A stretch of DNA of 64,000 nucleotides from Desulfofarcimen acetoxidans DSM 771 (GTDB lineage Bacteria > Bacillota > Desulfotomaculia > Desulfotomaculales > Desulfofarciminaceae). The notes under the pieces were generated by a model. The model saw only the letters and a program-made list of their open reading frames with translations. It made no database searches and had not been told where the DNA came from. Positions 35,629 through 44,396 of the stretch are shown here, piece after piece (position 1 is the first letter of the stretch; the number at the start of each line of letters is the position of its first letter). The position numbers were made by a program, and so were the translations under genes. Location: the NCBI RefSeq assembly GCF_000024205.1, contig NC_013216.1:992001-1056000 (forward strand). Reading direction: 5' to 3'.

Positions 35629-35707
35629 GCGTTTTTTAGTGACTGTTCCGTTTAGTAGGCAGAAGACTGTCAAAACAAATAGCTATAAACGCTGAGGAGG
35701 TACTGTT

Positions 35708-36760
35708 ATGCTTATTGAATTTAACCGCTTTGCACCGGAGAAAGATATAGATTTAGTATTGGGCAGGCTTAATGATGAAGGTGTATTGGCGTTTAGGACC
35801 AGAAGCAATATGAATCCGGTGATAGTTTCCACATTAAAGGTTGATGGTTTGAAAAAACTTAATATTGAAGGGGTTGCTTCTGTTCAGCGGGTAGTTGAAG
35901 TTTCTACGCCGTTTAAACTGGCCAGCAGGGCTTTTAAGAAAACCGATACAGTAGTTAAGGTAGATAATTTGGAAATAGGTGGAGACAAAATTCATGTTAT
36001 GGCAGGGCCGTGTGCGGTTGAAAGCCGGGAGCAGCTTTTGAAAACAGCTCATACAGTTAAAGCTTGCGGTGCTACTTTTTTGCGTGGTGGAGCTTTTAAG
36101 CCTCGCACCTCTCCCTACTCATTTCAGGGTCTCAATGAAGACGGCCTAAAATTTTTAGCTGAGGCCAGGACATTAACCGGACTGAAAATTGTAACAGAGG
36201 TTATGGATACAAGATCTGTGCAGCTAGTGGCTAAATACGCCGATGTGCTGCAGATTGGCGCCAGGAATATGCAAAACTTTGACTTGTTAAAGGAAGTTGG
36301 ACGGGTTAGCAAACCGGTACTTTTAAAGAGGGGAGCCAATGCTACTATTGAGGAGTTTTTAGCCGCGGCAGAATATGTTTTAGCCGGAGGTAATGAAGAT
36401 GTTATCCTTTGCGAGCGTGGTGTTAGAGGTGTAAACGAGTTTACGCGTTATACTCTGGATATTGCGGCTGTTCCTGTACTTAAAAAACTTACCCACCTGC
36501 CGGTAGTAGTGGATCCCAGTCATGCAACGGGTCACTGGAATTATGTTGAGCCAATGGCTATGGCTTCTCTCGCAGCAGGAGCAGATGGCCTGATCATAGA
36601 AGTTCATCCCGAACCGGAAAAGGCTCTTTGTGACGGGGCACAGTCACTGACACCGAAAAATTTTACTGTATTGATGCTTAGATTGGCCGGCCTGCAGAAT
36701 TCTGTTTGCCGAGATTTGGCCGTCCCTGATATGCATTTGCAGCAGCTTGACATCAGTTAG
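35708..36760 (+). CDS. aroF: 3-deoxy-7-phosphoheptulonate (DAHP) synthase, AroAI-beta type
   Basis: 350 residues. It condenses phosphoenolpyruvate and erythrose 4-phosphate, the first step of aromatic amino acid synthesis. An N-terminal ferredoxin-like domain (about 1-75) is followed by the barrel: 'HVMAGPCAVESREQLLKTAH', 'FLRGGAFKPRTSPYSFQGL', 'ILCERGVRG' and 'PVVVDPSHATGHW'. The N-terminal domain is where Tyr or Phe feedback acts in Thermotoga-type enzymes. GGAGG precedes the ATG. It is followed by tyrA after a hairpin, and preceded by a leader peptide/terminator. Confidence 0.95.
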   Translation: MLIEFNRFAPEKDIDLVLGRLNDEGVLAFRTRSNMNPVIVSTLKVDGLKKLNIEGVASVQRVVEVSTPFKLASRAFKKTDTVVKVDNLEIGGDKIHVMAGPCAVESREQLLKTAHTVKACGATFLRGGAFKPRTSPYSFQGLNEDGLKFLAEARTLTGLKIVTEVMDTRSVQLVAKYADVLQIGARNMQNFDLLKEVGRVSKPVLLKRGANATIEEFLAAAEYVLAGGNEDVILCERGVRGVNEFTRYTLDIAAVPVLKKLTHLPVVVDPSHATGHWNYVEPMAMASLAAGADGLIIEVHPEPEKALCDGAQSLTPKNFTVLMLRLAGLQNSVCRDLAVPDMHLQQLDIS

Positions 36761-36817
36761 TTGTTGGCAGTGTAATAAAAAGATAAGCGGTTGCGCGCGG
36801 GATGCTTAAAATCTAAG

Positions 36818-36870
36818 AACCGCCTTGCTGTGAAACGGGCTGTTCCGTTTTTCAAGGCGGTTTCTTGTTT
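36818..36870 (+). terminator. Hairpin between aroF and tyrA
   Basis: AACCGCCTTG (36818-36827) pairs with CAAGGCGGTT (36853-36862), with an inner AAACGG/CCGTTT hairpin in the loop and TTTCTTGTTT after it. It can terminate or attenuate transcription into tyrA. Confidence 0.7.
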
Positions 36871-36889
36871 CGGTGGGAGGAAAGTTAGG

Positions 36890-37984
36890 ATGTTTAAAAA
36901 AATTGCTATTGTCGGAGTGGGCCTGATTGGTGGTTCAATAGGTCTGTCCTTAAGTAATAAACTTACTGATGTGAAAATAACAGGTATAGATTTGGATAAA
37001 GAAAATCTTAGGCTGGCCTTGGAATTAGGTGCGGTTAGCGAGACTACAGTTTCCCTGGAGGAGGGTGTTAGAGCCGCTGAGCTGGTTATACTGGCAGCAC
37101 CGGTAGCTCAATCAGTTATTTTACTTGAGAGGATGCTGCCGTATTTATCAGCCGGGACTGTTATAACGGATGTCGGCAGCACTAAGATGGAAATTACTGC
37201 TAGGGCCGCAGCTTTACTGCCCGGGGATATATATTTTGTAGGTGGTCATCCCATGGCTGGCTCGGAAATTTCAGGTGTCTTGGGTGCGGATTCCCATCTT
37301 TTTGAAAATGCTTATTATTTGCTTACCATAAACGAAGATACTGATGTTGCTGCTCTTAGTAAAGTAAAATATATGGTTAGCTTGCTGGGAGCAAGAACTG
37401 TAGAACTGGCTCCCGAGGAGCATGATCAGTCAGTTGCTGTTATTAGTCATTTGCCGCACCTTGTAGCTTATACGCTGGTAAATACTTTAGCTGCCCTGCC
37501 GGGCTGGGAGAGTATTTTGCCGTTGGCGGCGGGAGGGTTTAAAGATACTACCAGGATTGCTATGTCCAACGCGGTTATGTGGCGGGACATATTTTTGTCC
37601 AATAGAGAAAAAGTGCTGCAGGTTTTGGCTGATTTTAATATGCAATTAGCTTTATTTAAGGAGGCAGTTGAAAAATCGGATGATAAAAAGATTATGGGAC
37701 TGATACAGGAGGCTGCTAAAGTCAGAGCAGCTGTTCCGGCCAAGTCCAAAGGCTACTTTCCCGCACTCTATGAAATTGTCGTTACCATACCGGATCGTCC
37801 CGGTATGATTGCTGATGTGACAGGTTATTTGGGTGAATTAGATATTAATATTTCTGATATAGAAATATTAAGGGTGCGTGAAGGGCATGAGGGTACTATT
37901 CGCCTGGCTTTTATTGATGAATTCCGGCAAGAGGCGGCGTTGCGGACCTTACAGGAGCAGGGTTTTCTGGTGAGAAAAAGGTGA
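36890..37984 (+). CDS. tyrA: Prephenate dehydrogenase with ACT domain
   Basis: 364 residues from ATG 36890, behind GGGAGG; the frame extending to 36791 covers the intergenic hairpin and is rejected. The NAD-binding fold is 'KIAIVGVGLIGGSIGLSLSN'; further conserved parts are 'VITDVGSTKMEI', 'FVGGHPMAGSEISGV' and 'VISHLPHLVAY'. A C-terminal ACT domain (about 290-360) begins 'IVVTIPDRPGMIADVTGYLG' and probably binds Tyr. It converts prephenate to 4-hydroxyphenylpyruvate. It follows aroF at 130 bases; the hairpin between them may set relative expression. Confidence 0.94.
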   Translation: MFKKIAIVGVGLIGGSIGLSLSNKLTDVKITGIDLDKENLRLALELGAVSETTVSLEEGVRAAELVILAAPVAQSVILLERMLPYLSAGTVITDVGSTKMEITARAAALLPGDIYFVGGHPMAGSEISGVLGADSHLFENAYYLLTINEDTDVAALSKVKYMVSLLGARTVELAPEEHDQSVAVISHLPHLVAYTLVNTLAALPGWESILPLAAGGFKDTTRIAMSNAVMWRDIFLSNREKVLQVLADFNMQLALFKEAVEKSDDKKIMGLIQEAAKVRAAVPAKSKGYFPALYEIVVTIPDRPGMIADVTGYLGELDINISDIEILRVREGHEGTIRLAFIDEFRQEAALRTLQEQGFLVRKR

Positions 37985-38150
37985 GATTAGGAATTTGGGC
38001 GGTAAGCATAAAAATATTTCGCTAAAGAAGTAAGGGTAAATTATTCGGATGAACTTTAACATGTGTTTGTTGGCTTATATCTGGACAGTTGAGCATTATA
38101 AAAATGTCCGATAAAAAGTTTAAAAAACTTAATGGGCGGATTTTTTCAGT

Positions 38151-38210
38151 GGCAGGTGATTAAAAAATAACCGGCGTTGACCGGATACTAATCACCTGCC
38201 TATTGTTTTA
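38151..38210 (+). terminator. Long inverted repeat, probable terminator of aroF-tyrA
   Basis: Twelve-base perfect arms with an inner hairpin; TATTGTTTT tail. It lies 167 bases after the tyrA stop. Confidence 0.55.
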
Positions 38211-38256
38211 GGGTGAGAAATTGCTGCAATCACTGGGGTGGCGGTTGAAAAAATAT

Positions 38257-38273
38257 TGGCATTGTATTTGCTA
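38257..38273 (+). promoter_or_regulatory. Sigma-54 (-24/-12) promoter
   Basis: TGGCAT-TGTAT-TTGCT; GG at 38258-38259 and GC at 38270-38271 are ten bases apart. It precedes the small membrane protein/TauE operon by 210 bases. Confidence 0.75.
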
Positions 38274-38485
38274 CTTGTACTGGTAAAGAGAGGGGGTATG
38301 CTGAAGCAAGTTATAAAAAGTACTAATAAGTTTGACCGTCTCAATTAAGCACCTTAGCAATTTAATCTTATCCTTAAGCACCTTTGAAGTTGAAGAGCCA
38401 AGCACATTATTTGACACAGTAATTTGATGAATTGATTAAATTAATTTTGTATTTTATTGGGAAAGCTTTTAGGAGGTGGAGTACC

Positions 38486-38752
38486 TTGAGTCACGATCAC
38501 CATACAGAGAGTAAATCGTCAGCAATTATTAAGGCAGTAATATTATTCATATTATCAGGTATTATATATTATATGGTTTTTACTAATGCTAAAGCGTTAA
38601 TGGATCTTTTAACTAATAAAACATATTATGCTCCTCTGATTTCGATGAGCATTACAGTAGTTGTATCTTATATTTTCGGAGCAGCCATTTCAAAACTTTG
38701 CAAGTGTACTTTAGAACAAACTCTGGAATCTCAAGTTTTGAGGGAGGAATAG
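38486..38752 (+). CDS. Small membrane protein of the TauE operon
   Basis: 88 residues from TTG 38486, six bases after GGAGGTGG; the earlier ATG at 38432 lacks a site. The N-terminus is His-rich ('MSHDHHTESKS'), then two hydrophobic segments (about 14-32 and 50-70). The stop is two bases before the TauE ATG, so the pair are co-translated. It is probably an accessory subunit or assembly partner of the transporter (inference). The His cluster could bind a metal. Confidence 0.75.
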   Translation: MSHDHHTESKSSAIIKAVILFILSGIIYYMVFTNAKALMDLLTNKTYYAPLISMSITVVVSYIFGAAISKLCKCTLEQTLESQVLREE

Positions 38753-38754
38753 AC

Positions 38755-39843
38755 ATGGCAGGTGGAGCAATGCCGACAGCAGGGGAAGCTATTACGTTTC
38801 TTACTATGACTCCCCCGTTTGCTATAAAACTTGCGGCAATTGGTTTTGTAGGAGGGTTATTAAGCGGGTTTTTAGGTTCCGGTGGAGCCTTTATCATGAC
38901 ACCTGCTATGATGAGCCTTGGTGTCCCTGGTATAATGGCTGTAGCCGCGAATATTACACATAAATTCGGTAAGGCTATAGTTGGTTCCAAGAAACATGGT
39001 GAATTTGGTAATGTTGATAGAAAAATGGGCATAGTAATGTTTATCGCGCTATTGGCCGGTGTGCAGGTTGCTGTAACTATGAACAGCGGGGTTTTGCATA
39101 AGTTGGGTCAGGCCGGTTCAAATTTGTATATCAGTGTTTTGTTTGTGGTTATGCTTACAGGTGTATCACTGTTTATGGCCCGTGACATCAGTAATATAAA
39201 GAAAGGCATAAAACCCAAAGGTGGAGGCTTGGCTGAAAAAATAAAGAACATAAACCTTCCGCCCATGGTTTATTTTAAGGTTGCCAATGTTAGAACCTCT
39301 GTCTGGCTTGCTCTGGCAGTTGGTTTTGCCACAGGTTTTTTGGCGGGTTCTATCGGTGTAGGCGGTTTTATCGGTGTGCCGGCAATGATTTATATACTGG
39401 GTGTGCCGACTTATGTGGCCGCCGGTACAGAACTCTTTTTGGCTGTGTTCTCCGGGATGCAGGGAGCTTTCATGTATGCTCTTTACGGCTATGTTGATTT
39501 AAGAATTGTACTTTGCCTGTATTTGGGCTCTTTGTTAGGCTTAACTCTTGGCGCTATCGGTACGCGTGTAGTGCGTGGTTTTCAAATTAAAATTGTTATG
39601 ACCAGTGTTATTGCGGTGGTGGCCATAAGCCGTGTATTAATGGTTCCTGTATATTTGAATGATCTGGGTAGTTTGTCAATGGCTAAAGCCATGCATGATA
39701 ACTTAACTTTGGCCAGTAATTTAATACTTTATGCCAGTGGTTTGGTTGGCTCAGGTATTATTCTCAGTTGGATGCTTAAGGCTTATCGAAGGGGTTCGAT
39801 TGTCAAAGGTCAAGTTGCTGAAAGTAAAGCCAGCGCATCATAA
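38755..39843 (+). CDS. TauE/SafE-family sulfite/anion transporter
   Basis: 362 residues from ATG 38755 behind GGGAGGAA. Two repeats of membrane segments with Gly-rich signatures 'GFVGGLLSGFLGSGGAFIMT' and 'GFLAGSIGVGGFIGVPAMIY'. Second family member in the window but with a different, slightly longer architecture and a dedicated small membrane partner. Sigma-54 control, by a promoter upstream of the operon, is unusual for this family. The adjoining sensor kinase and sigma-54 regulator may regulate it. Substrate probably a sulfur oxyanion, not proven. Confidence 0.88.
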   Translation: MAGGAMPTAGEAITFLTMTPPFAIKLAAIGFVGGLLSGFLGSGGAFIMTPAMMSLGVPGIMAVAANITHKFGKAIVGSKKHGEFGNVDRKMGIVMFIALLAGVQVAVTMNSGVLHKLGQAGSNLYISVLFVVMLTGVSLFMARDISNIKKGIKPKGGGLAEKIKNINLPPMVYFKVANVRTSVWLALAVGFATGFLAGSIGVGGFIGVPAMIYILGVPTYVAAGTELFLAVFSGMQGAFMYALYGYVDLRIVLCLYLGSLLGLTLGAIGTRVVRGFQIKIVMTSVIAVVAISRVLMVPVYLNDLGSLSMAKAMHDNLTLASNLILYASGLVGSGIILSWMLKAYRRGSIVKGQVAESKASAS

Positions 39844-39906
39844 AAATGTCATTAAGGATTAAGGTTCTGACCTTAATATTACTAATCTTCCCATAAATAT
39901 GTGTTA

Positions 39907-39940
39907 TTGGCAGAGTTTAAAACTTTGCCAATTTTTTTTA
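39907..39940 (+). terminator. Intrinsic terminator of the TauE operon
   Basis: TTGGCAGAGTTT/AAACTTTGCCAA stem followed by eight T. Confidence 0.9.
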
Positions 39941-40039
39941 TAAGGCACTCTCCCTTGAAGAGATAAGTTATATTCTTTACTTCAGTAAGTGACTGAATAT
40001 ATAATAGTAGTTATCTCTTATAGAAAAGCGGGGGTATTA

Positions 40040-41875
40040 ATGCGCAAGCTTATACTAAAAAAACTAAACAATGTAAGTTTTGGTAACCGCATTTTGTTCT
40101 TTGTTCTATTACTATTAGTTATCCCGGTGCTTTTGATCGGTTATATGCTGCATATCAGCAAGAATAGTGAGATGGCTTTGTTAGAAAATCAGAAAAAAAC
40201 CCTCAATATGGCTGCTTATCGTATCGAACAGGAGATACCCGGTAGTTTGAGCAGTTATTTGGAAAGTCAAGGCGCGGCTAAACTGAGCAGGGAAGAGCAA
40301 AGAATCATTCTGGGCAAAATGGTTAACGGGGTAATAGGCAGTGTTCACCGGGATTACCCAAATGTTCATATGGGGATATATTGTAAAGAATTGGATGTAT
40401 TTTATGACGGTACGGAGCGATTAAATGAAAATTATTCACTGCGCCGCAAGAAGGCTTTTGATGAAACTCTGGAAAAACAACAGGATGTTTTTCAAAATGT
40501 GGGCTCAGAGGAAGGTGGAATTGTCGAAATATATAAGCCTTTTGTCAGGGATAACCGGGTGGAAGGCGTTATCAGAATTGCTGACTATCTTTCCGAGGTT
40601 GGTTATTATACCAAGCGTCGGGAAGTAGAGACTATAGTTTACGCTGTTATTTTAACTCTTATTGTTACCGGGATTGGCGGCAGCATGCTGCTATTCCGGC
40701 AGTTTGTCGACCAGGTGCACCATATCAGGGATGGTGTAAATTTATTGGAAAATAATTTAAGCAAAACCTTAACTGCAGCACCGGGTGAGTTGGGTGAAAT
40801 AGTAAACGCTGTTAACCGTTTTGCTAAAAAAATATCTGACCTTAATCTATATAATCAAACTATGCTGCTTTCAATTAATGATGCTATTTTAGTGGTCGAT
40901 GCGGCCGGAAAGCTAATTATTGCCAGCAATATGGCTAAAGAGATTTTTAACCTTCCGCCGGATTTTTTTTATAAGCATTACGCTGAGGTGCTGCCTGTTG
41001 ATCCTCCTTTTGCCGATTATATGAGGAGGACACTGGAAGATAACTGGTATTCTAAAGATTTGCTGGTTGTTTGGCATACTGAGGCGAAGGAGTTGTTGCA
41101 GCTTCTTTTAAGCGCTTCGCCTTTGTTGGATGCTCAAGATAATATTATCGGCGCTGTTTTGACTGTGCATGATATTACTGAACGTGTTAAACTTAGGGAA
41201 AGGGTTCACCGTCAGGAACGCTTGGCGGCTCTGGGTAAACTGGTCGCCGGTGTGGCGCATGAAATCAGAAACCCTCTTACTTCAATTAGTTGTTATATTC
41301 AGCACTGGCAGGATCAAAATATCCCAAGTCCCAAGGCCCTGTCAACCATGTTTAGAGAAGTGACCAGGCTTGATACAATAGTAGACCAGCTTTTGTATTT
41401 TGCCAAGCCGGCCGAGGCGAAATTTATCAAAAAGGATATTAACTTTTTAATAGAAGATGTGTTAGGTTTCTTTCAAGAGGTTTACAAGGATAAATGCAAT
41501 TTTGTTCGAAATTACCAATCAAATTTACCTCTGGTATGGATCGATCCGGAGCAGATCGAGCGTGTTTTGGCAAATATGTTTTTTAACGCTATGCAGGCAA
41601 TACAGGAAGAAATAACTGTTACCGTAAGCACTGAATATTGTGCGGCCAAAGATAAGGTTTATGTTTCCGTATCGGATACCGGTTGTGGAATTCCCCCTGA
41701 AAACTTGGCTCAGCTATTCGATCCTTTCTTTTCTACTCGTCCTAAAGGAACCGGTCTTGGATTGGCTATTGCGCATGAGATAATACAAGCGCATGGTGGG
41801 CATATTGAAGTGGAAAGTGAGGTAGGTCGGGGAGCAAAATTTTCGTTTTATTTAAAAACGAAGGAGGAAGATTAG
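40040..41875 (+). CDS. Membrane sensor histidine kinase with HAMP and PAS domains
   Basis: 611 residues from ATG 40040 (GGGGG upstream). Two membrane segments (about 17-37 and 195-217) flank a 155-residue extracytoplasmic sensor; HAMP, then PAS ('LLSINDAILVVDAAGKLIIA'), His box 'VAGVAHEIRNPLTSI', and ATPase 'DTGCGIPPENLAQL' and 'GTGLGLAIAHEI'. Same layout as the kinase at the start of the window. It directly abuts its sigma-54 partner. Position between the TauE operon and the CBS genes suggests it controls one of these (inference). Confidence 0.94.
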   Translation: MRKLILKKLNNVSFGNRILFFVLLLLVIPVLLIGYMLHISKNSEMALLENQKKTLNMAAYRIEQEIPGSLSSYLESQGAAKLSREEQRIILGKMVNGVIGSVHRDYPNVHMGIYCKELDVFYDGTERLNENYSLRRKKAFDETLEKQQDVFQNVGSEEGGIVEIYKPFVRDNRVEGVIRIADYLSEVGYYTKRREVETIVYAVILTLIVTGIGGSMLLFRQFVDQVHHIRDGVNLLENNLSKTLTAAPGELGEIVNAVNRFAKKISDLNLYNQTMLLSINDAILVVDAAGKLIIASNMAKEIFNLPPDFFYKHYAEVLPVDPPFADYMRRTLEDNWYSKDLLVVWHTEAKELLQLLLSASPLLDAQDNIIGAVLTVHDITERVKLRERVHRQERLAALGKLVAGVAHEIRNPLTSISCYIQHWQDQNIPSPKALSTMFREVTRLDTIVDQLLYFAKPAEAKFIKKDINFLIEDVLGFFQEVYKDKCNFVRNYQSNLPLVWIDPEQIERVLANMFFNAMQAIQEEITVTVSTEYCAAKDKVYVSVSDTGCGIPPENLAQLFDPFFSTRPKGTGLGLAIAHEIIQAHGGHIEVESEVGRGAKFSFYLKTKEED

Positions 41876-43246
41876 ATGACCAAGCCTGCTAAGCTGGTTC
41901 TGGTAGTAGATGATGAGAGCAGTGTACGTGAGGTGCTCACGGATATTTTCCTGGACAGCGGCTTTAATGTGAAAACAGCCTCAAACGGTCGGGATGCTCT
42001 GGATAAAATTGATCAATATCAGCCGGATGTTGTTTTCATGGATATAAGAATGCCTGAAATGGGCGGTATTGAGGTGCTGGAAATTATAAATAGAAGGGGC
42101 AGTCAAATACCAATAATTCTTATGACTGCCTACGGATCAACGGAAACGACGATTGAGGCTATGAAATTAGGTGCTTTTGATTATTTAATGAAGCCTTTAA
42201 ATATTAAGGAAGTCATGAGGGTTTTGGAAAAGGCTGTAGAAATAAAAGAATTGATTGATGATAATACAGATATGCCGGATGAAGATATTGAATATAAAGA
42301 AGATCAGATGATCGGTTTTTCACCTATTATGCAGAATGTTTATAAAATTATCGGCCGGGTTGCCAACACCTCAGCTACAGTGTTAATCCGCGGGGAAAGC
42401 GGTACCGGCAAAGAGCTGGTGGCACGGGCCATTCATTATAACAGTGTGCGAAAGGATAAACCTTTTATAAAAATCAATTGCGCCTCCATACCGGAAAGTT
42501 TGTTGGAAAGTGAACTGTTTGGTTATGAAAGAGGGGCCTTTACAGGAGCAGTGAGTGTTAAATCAGGCAGGTTTGAGCTGGCAAATAAAGGGACATTGTT
42601 TTTGGATGAAATTGGAGAAATGTCTCCTGCTTTACAGGCAAAACTGCTAAGAGTGCTGCAGGAGAAGGAATTTGACAGGTTGGGCGGTACTGAAACTATT
42701 AAGGTTGATGTGCGGATTATTGCCGCTACGAATATCGACTTGGAAAAGTCTATCGAGGAAGGGGTATTTAGGGAGGACCTGTTTTATCGCCTTAATGTTG
42801 TAGATATTATGTTGCCTCCCTTAAGAGAGAGAAAAGAAGATATACCCGCACTGGTGGACTATATCATTAAATGCTGCAATGTTGAGTACAGTAAGGCTGT
42901 AACGGGTTTTTCCAATGAGGCAGCCGCAATGTTGAGAGCCTATGACTGGCCGGGCAATGTACGAGAATTGAAAAACCTGTGTGAGCGAGCCGTGTTGATG
43001 TCAAGCGGGCCGGTTCTTACTCTGGATGACCTGCCAATAAGTCTAAAAAAGGGTTCTAAACGGTTAAGCTGGCTTTCTGAGATTGAAGGAGAATCTTTTA
43101 AAGAGATAGTCTCGGAGGTTGAACGGGAGGTTATAATTAAAGCGCTGGAAGATAATAACTGGAACAGATCGGCAGCTGCCAGCGCCTTAAAAATGAACCG
43201 CAGCTCGTTTTATGCAAAGATGAAAGAGCTGGGTATCATCGAATAA
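41876..43246 (+). CDS. Sigma-54-dependent response regulator (AtoC/NtrC family)
   Basis: 456 residues; ATG immediately follows the kinase stop, with GGAGG overlapping the kinase end. Receiver: 'LVLVVDDESSVREV', Asp in 'VVFMDIRMPEMGG', Lys in 'YLMKPLN'. AAA+: 'GESGTGKELV', sigma-54 loop 'GAFTGA', 'TLFLDEIGEM'. C-terminal Fis domain 'RSAAASALKMNRSSFYAKMK'. A close paralogue of the regulator at 1310. All parts needed for phospho-dependent sigma-54 activation are present. Operon: kinase, regulator, then two CBS genes. Confidence 0.95.
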   Translation: MTKPAKLVLVVDDESSVREVLTDIFLDSGFNVKTASNGRDALDKIDQYQPDVVFMDIRMPEMGGIEVLEIINRRGSQIPIILMTAYGSTETTIEAMKLGAFDYLMKPLNIKEVMRVLEKAVEIKELIDDNTDMPDEDIEYKEDQMIGFSPIMQNVYKIIGRVANTSATVLIRGESGTGKELVARAIHYNSVRKDKPFIKINCASIPESLLESELFGYERGAFTGAVSVKSGRFELANKGTLFLDEIGEMSPALQAKLLRVLQEKEFDRLGGTETIKVDVRIIAATNIDLEKSIEEGVFREDLFYRLNVVDIMLPPLRERKEDIPALVDYIIKCCNVEYSKAVTGFSNEAAAMLRAYDWPGNVRELKNLCERAVLMSSGPVLTLDDLPISLKKGSKRLSWLSEIEGESFKEIVSEVEREVIIKALEDNNWNRSAAASALKMNRSSFYAKMKELGIIE

Positions 43247-43272
43247 TTAACGGTAAAAACGGGGGTTGGTAT

Positions 43273-43761
43273 ATGGCCCGAGTATCTACAGTTCAAAGCA
43301 TCATGATTCCCAAAGAGGATTACCCGGTCATAAAGCAGGATGCATTAGTCGTAGAAGCTATTAATACTTTAAGTGTATTTTTTCATCAAAAGGACGGCAC
43401 CTGGTTCGGTTTTCAATCCCTTCTTGTAATTAATAATAAAGGGATTCCCATTGGTATTCTGACTTTGCGAAGTCTGTTAAAGGCTCTGAAGATGAAAGCC
43501 GGTGGTGAGCAACTGACAAAAAACCGTTCATTCAGTGATTTTTATTTCGCTCATTATCTGGATGATGCAAGTATCACGGTTAAAGAGATTATGCGACCGA
43601 TTAATATGGTTACCGTACAGAAAGATGAATCTGTATTTGAGGCCCTGCTTCTGGTGGTTAAAAGGAGGGTGAATTCTTTACCGGTGATGGACAAAAAACA
43701 ACTGGTAGGCATTGTCCGGACAATTGATTTGTTCTGGTCACTGGGAGAATTATTGGAATAA
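43273..43761 (+). CDS. CBS-domain pair protein
   Basis: 162 residues. Two CBS motifs: 'VQSIMIPKEDYPVIKQDALV' and 'VKEIMRPINMVTVQKDESVF'. 'FFHQKDGTWFGFQSLLVINN' in the first unit is shared with the next gene. It is 26 bases after the sigma-54 regulator and 30 before a second CBS gene, so it belongs to the same operon. A ligand-sensing (ATP, AMP, SAM) role is expected from the family; the partner is unknown. Confidence 0.88.
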   Translation: MARVSTVQSIMIPKEDYPVIKQDALVVEAINTLSVFFHQKDGTWFGFQSLLVINNKGIPIGILTLRSLLKALKMKAGGEQLTKNRSFSDFYFAHYLDDASITVKEIMRPINMVTVQKDESVFEALLLVVKRRVNSLPVMDKKQLVGIVRTIDLFWSLGELLE

Positions 43762-43793
43762 TAAGATAATTATTGCCGCCGGGGGGTATAGGC

Positions 43794-44285
43794 TTGGTAC
43801 GTAATAAGGCAGTTGAAGAAATAATGATTCCGGTAGAAGATTATCAAAAAATTGCCGAGGATGCTACAGTTTACGATGCAATTAAGGTTATACAGAATTC
43901 CTTTCACCGGGATGGAATGGCTTGGCATGGACATAGAAGCGTTCTGGTTATAAATAATTGCAGTCAATTTGTAGGTGTCCTAACTATACGGGGTTTACTG
44001 AAAGCAGCCGGCTTACAGGAATTGCTTGATGATATAGGTATTAAGTCTGAGTCCTGGGGCTGGTACTATATGCAGCGTTTAAAAGAGAATTCAATCAGGG
44101 TCAGAGATGTTATGAGGCCTATTAACAGTGCCTCGGTTAATGCCGGAGACAGTATTTACGAGGCAGCTAAGGTATTGCTAAAATATAATGTAAACTCATT
44201 GCCGGTATTAAGGAATAATCAATTAGTGGGTGTAGTGCGTGTATTGGATATTTTTGCGGTTATTAAGAATTATTTTGTTGTTTAA
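43794..44285 (+). CDS. CBS-domain pair protein
   Basis: 163 residues from TTG 43794, seven bases after GGGGGG; the longer TTG start at 43773 would place that site inside the gene. CBS motifs 'VEEIMIPVEDYQKIAEDATV' and 'VRDVMRPINSASVNAGDSIY'. Similar over its length to the CBS gene just upstream, so the two arose by duplication. Last gene of the kinase-regulator-CBS operon, followed by a terminator. Confidence 0.86.
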   Translation: MVRNKAVEEIMIPVEDYQKIAEDATVYDAIKVIQNSFHRDGMAWHGHRSVLVINNCSQFVGVLTIRGLLKAAGLQELLDDIGIKSESWGWYYMQRLKENSIRVRDVMRPINSASVNAGDSIYEAAKVLLKYNVNSLPVLRNNQLVGVVRVLDIFAVIKNYFVV

Positions 44286-44363
44286 CTTGATTCTTATCGC
44301 CGGACAATTACTGATTTTTAGTTGCTGCTGCACTTGAAAATAATAAATTTATGAAACAGACAT

Positions 44364-44396
44364 AAAAACCCTGCCATTCGACAGGGTTTTTTATGT
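44364..44396 (+). terminator. Intrinsic terminator
   Basis: AAAACCCTG/CAGGGTTTT stem with a short loop and further T; it ends the CBS operon. Confidence 0.9.

Larger units (their letters stand above)
37985..38485. other. 500-base intergenic region between tyrA and the TauE operon
   Basis: Holds a 12-base perfect inverted repeat (38151-38162 with 38189-38200, GGCAGGTGATTA/TAATCACCTGCC, inner CCGG/CCGG, then TATTGTTTT) and a sigma-54 promoter at 38257. No open frame of note. Confidence 0.6.

Noticed and set aside
35441-35700. T-box or purine-type riboswitch before aroF
   Set aside because: No T-box specifier stem or GGTGGNACCGCG-like sequence is present; the visible parts are a short peptide, a repeat and a terminator.
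36791-36889. Longer TyrA N-terminus from 36791
   Set aside because: The extension covers the intergenic hairpin, and GGGAGG stands before ATG 36890, which starts the NAD-binding fold directly.
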